From Syngnathus acus (taxonomy: Eukaryota; Chordata; Actinopteri; Syngnathiformes; Syngnathidae): DNA of 64,000 nt. Location: the NCBI RefSeq assembly GCF_901709675.1, contig NC_051106.1, positions 8,876,001 through 8,940,000 of the forward strand, written 5' to 3'. The position numbers were made by a program, and so were the translations under genes. Position 1 is the first letter of the stretch. Each line of letters opens with the position of its first letter. Shown piece by piece: positions 60,601-64,000 of this stretch. A model generated the notes under the pieces. The model was given only the letters and a program-made list of their open reading frames with translations. It was not told the origin of the DNA and made no database searches.

Positions 60601-63600
60601 ATGCATCCGAGCACAATTCCCTTCCCGAGAAAACTCGTGTGCGTCCAAGCGAGGCGCAGCACGGGCGGCGGAGGCCAGCTGCTCCGTCGCGATAAGTGCT
60701 GCGAGCATCCCCGACTCCCAGAGGTCACAGGTCAGAGGCGAGCAGACGGGGAGGGTGGGACAGGTGATGGAGACATGTGCCGGGCCTGGAATTAAACAGA
60801 TACCCGCAGATGGCGGCGTGCCCGCCGCCGTGCCACCAATGCCAAAAAAGACAGGTTAGCCCGAAGGGAAAAGCGGGAGAAATTCAAAAAGCAAGCCGTG
60901 CGGAAGAAGTACAATAGAACAATGTTTACTACCCACGTATGAAGACTGAGTCATCTGAATGCTTCCCCCCTTAGTCCAAGGGAACATATGCGAGACTTGC
61001 TATAGGAGATGAAAGGACCACTGAACTACAGGGACGCAACTCGGCCACATCTGTAGCTTTGCCAGATGTTTCTCGGTGATGTCTCGGGGTTGAAGAGGAA
61101 GGATCTTGAAATGTGAGGAACCTCAAACATGAAAAGTGTCATATTTGACTCATCCTGAATGGAAAAAAACCCCATCTCGACCAGGCTCAACACCTGCTTT
61201 GGGCCAGTTTAGCATGAGTTAGAATAAGCAGTGTTGAAAAAAAATGGCATCTTAACTGTCTGGACTTTGGGAAACATAATTTGAGAAGCAACTGCTTTAA
61301 ATGTCACCGACGTGGGTATAGTACTGATTTTCTTTCTGGGGTAATTGATATTAAGTGCATATATGACACCATAATTGGTGTCAATCGTAACACATTGGAG
61401 TCAATTATTTCGTAATTGTCGACTACGCGATGGGCCGATTGGACAAAAACTGTCAGAGACTAAATTTCATCTCAAATAAGCTAAAAGCAGATTTCTTTTC
61501 TGGGTAATTGGTGTAAGTGTCGGGAGCACAAGCTAATTGGAGTCAAATCGTAATTGCTGTGAGTAGAATTTTAAACAAAAACACTAGGATATCATTTGGC
61601 ACGGAATAGGAAAGATTTTCATTCGGGGGCAGTTGGTCGGATTTTTGTAATTGTAATTTTGTAATCGATGTCAACTGTCTCTCAATGGAAATGGAATCGA
61701 TGGGATTTAAACAGAAATATTCACAGACGGATAGCGAGTCCAGCTGTCCGTTTTCAACCGCCCATTCTGATCAGCGTCGTGTGAGCTGAAGCCCACCCAT
61801 CGTGAAAAATCCAATCTGATGTCATGTCAAACGTTGGAGACAGGCGGAATAGCGCAAACAGACGATTACGCCCACGCACGCACGCGCTAGCTGAAGCATA
61901 CAACAATAAAGTCAGTGTCCACTTTATTTGGCATGCCACTCCAAACAAAAATGGCCGCCACACTCTGAACTGGAGAGCAACTGATGAGGACGAATTACTG
62001 ATTGTTAATCGTCTTGTTAATCGTTTAATCGGCCAGTATTAGCTCTTTTTGATGAGTACCACAGCCACCATGTGGTGAAGTTAATAATTTTGTTTACCAC
62101 TCCAAATGAAGGTGACTAGCTTAATGCCCCGGCCACTTTAGAGATTTAATGAGTATTAAGAAAACCGAATAATAATAGAGGCCACCCCCTCGCATCCAGT
62201 CAGAGTCAGATTTCAATCGACCTTCGCTGAGCCTTGCAATGAGCTCGGCAAGGCTCATTAAGACCGCTGCAAATTTAAGCGCAGCACCTTTAAGTAACTT
62301 GGAATAAACTCTGAAGAAATAGTCAATTGGAATAAACTCTGACGTAAAACCCTTGGGCTAGCTTTGGAGTTTTCGTGTTTGTGGCTTCAATCACAACTAT
62401 TCCAAAAGTTTGCAAATATTTTGTGTTGCGCCTGAATGGCAAGGGACCCCAGACGGCTCCAGGCACTGCAGTTTGAGAACCCCTCATCTCCTGTGTGTCC
62501 TCGCACATAAGATAAATCAGAGCGGCAGAGACGTCCCCAGACGAAGCACTAAAAGTGACAATCTGACATTCATACGCCTAACATCTTGGCGCATGAACGC
62601 AATTTATCAGCCGCAGATGCGACGTTGGCAGATAGAAAATAAAATGGTGGCGAACACCAAAAGGAAGGTTTAAGCCCAACGATGAGTAAGAGACAAAAGG
62701 AAAAGAGTTGAAGACAAAAAGGAGACGATGGAAGTTTTCAATCTTTATTAGCTTTCACGGCCGAGGACAAACTGTCCTCCGGGTAGCGCTAAAAGCCGTT
62801 ACACTTAATAATTCACCTTAACTCAGGTGAGCTAAAGTGTGTTTATCTTTCTATTACGTGGTAAACAAACAAAAAAAAAACGAGTGGAGAACTGCATGAA
62901 TTACTTTAATGCATCAGACAATAAGATTTATTTGACTTTGCCAGCGCTGGGCGAGAACGCAACAAATCACCGAGGAGCATTTAGCTAAACAAAGTAATAT
63001 GAGTGTATTGAGCAAACACAAGAATCAATCACATATTAAGTACAAGGAGGCAAAAAAAGATTTGCACAATAGAAGCAACAAACATTTTCATTCGTGCATT
63101 TCAGACTGTCCGATTTTGCTCATTGAGCACGGGGAGCAGAAAGGCATAGGGAGGGCTCCACCACTGTGGGCGTGGTCGGAGTCAACTTCAATCATGCCCA
63201 ATCGAAATGGTTTCTTTTCAATCTAGTGAGCTTTCAGGAGACAAGAAAACCAGAACAGATTGATTCGGTGACCAGGAATGAAATGACGTGGATGAATGAG
63301 AATGTTTGTAGACATCTTCCAGGAGACCTGTCCTATAAATGTACTTTGTGCTTCTCTGCATGCAAAGTGAGTCCTTATCCAGATATTTTGGACAGTTTTA
63401 TGGCCCTTTTATGATGCTTGGGTAAACATGAAAACCCTGATTAAAAGAGACAGAAATACTCGACTTTGTCTCCAGGTAAAGTTCATGCATAACTTAAATC
63501 TCAATTTAAAAAAAATAAAATACCCCAACAGAAGGACTGGATTAAAGTAAAGCTCAAAGGAAGGGTGCCAACTGTTATCTGATGCTCACCAGCATCTTGA

Positions 63601-64000
63601 GGAAAGACTTTGAGGAAGGCCCTTTTCTGTTCCTGCCAGGTCCCAAGAGGAACGCTTGTGCCTGACCGTGGCGGAATAGCGTGAAAATCTCGTAAAAGTG
63701 TTTATCCGCAGACTGTGGGTCGTGAAAGCAAATTTCAAAAAACATCACCAGTAGGACGGGATTAAAGCAAAATTCAACACGGGGAAAGAAGACCAGAAAA
63801 AATCGGGACCCGGTATCTCCACCGTCCAACATAACAACAACGTTAAAGACGGATGAAGCTAAACACTTTGGAGTGGAAGCTATTTAAGGGTTAGGGACTC
63901 CGATAAACACTTGATTTTCAATTTACTCCCCGGCAGACTCAAGTAAAACTCAACAAAAGCCTCCAAACAAAGCGCCATCACCAAAAAGGATGAGATTAAA
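54605..64000 (+). other. grin3b intron 1, incomplete
   Basis: I searched for the second exon, expected to continue the amino-terminal domain with an NPFHLQL-like segment, and found nothing before the window ends; the intron is therefore at least 9.4 kb. The stretch contains short homopolymers, GGGA-rich runs near 55863-55880 and 59815-59845, a small (CA) tract near 58555, and no recognisable gene. Frames of 60-145 codons on both strands lack domains. Confidence 0.6.

Noticed and set aside
60361-60795. 144-codon + frame in grin3b intron 1
   Set aside because: No recognisable domain and no match to the next part of GluN3B.
63575-63832. 85-codon minus frame near the right edge
   Set aside because: Hydrophobic start looks suggestive, but no family or splice support was found.

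Overview
The window is nuclear DNA from a ray-finned (teleost) fish. The evidence is intron-rich vertebrate genes with GT-AG splice sites, abundant (CA)n and (GA)n microsatellites, fish-type hAT miniature transposons, and the local gene order. All gene models come from reading splice sites and protein similarity by eye; no search was run.

Layout. At the left edge are the last two coding exons of an eIF5A gene (854-1140, +). A 1.04 kb TIR-bounded DNA transposon (2352-3394) follows, holding two convergent gene fragments: the N-terminus of a SWIM/YqaJ-like protein and a THAP zinc-finger exon. After non-coding DNA and a CpG-rich leader region (about 9120-9803) comes a complete slc7a14 gene (CDS 11527-14968, +, nine coding exons, 751 codons). 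From 17.1 to 23.0 kb lies a repeat complex: a 236-bp palindrome-rich satellite, an 87-bp satellite in inverted orientation, and a composite of two hAT copies enclosing a telomere-like array, all bounded by one 8-bp target duplication.

Two head-to-head claudin genes follow: cldn11 (23180-24210, -) and a divergent claudin (25502-26419, +) with identical intron phases. Next is a complete 1000-residue Ig-superfamily receptor of the CD22/siglec-like type (27777-32702, +). About 21 kb without recognisable genes (32.85-53.85 kb) separates it from the first coding exon of an NMDA-receptor GluN3B gene (grin3b, 54041-54604, +). The rest of the window is the start of grin3b intron 1.

How the genes relate. 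eif5a2, slc7a14 and cldn11 are neighbours on human chromosome 3q26 (from memory), so the left third looks like an ancient linkage group. The Ig receptor and grin3b are not part of that human neighbourhood, so the linkage must change around 26-54 kb. slc7a14 (neuronal lysosomal/retinal transporter-like protein), cldn11 (myelin and Sertoli tight junctions) and grin3b (glutamate receptor) are all expressed in neural tissue, but nothing here shows common control.
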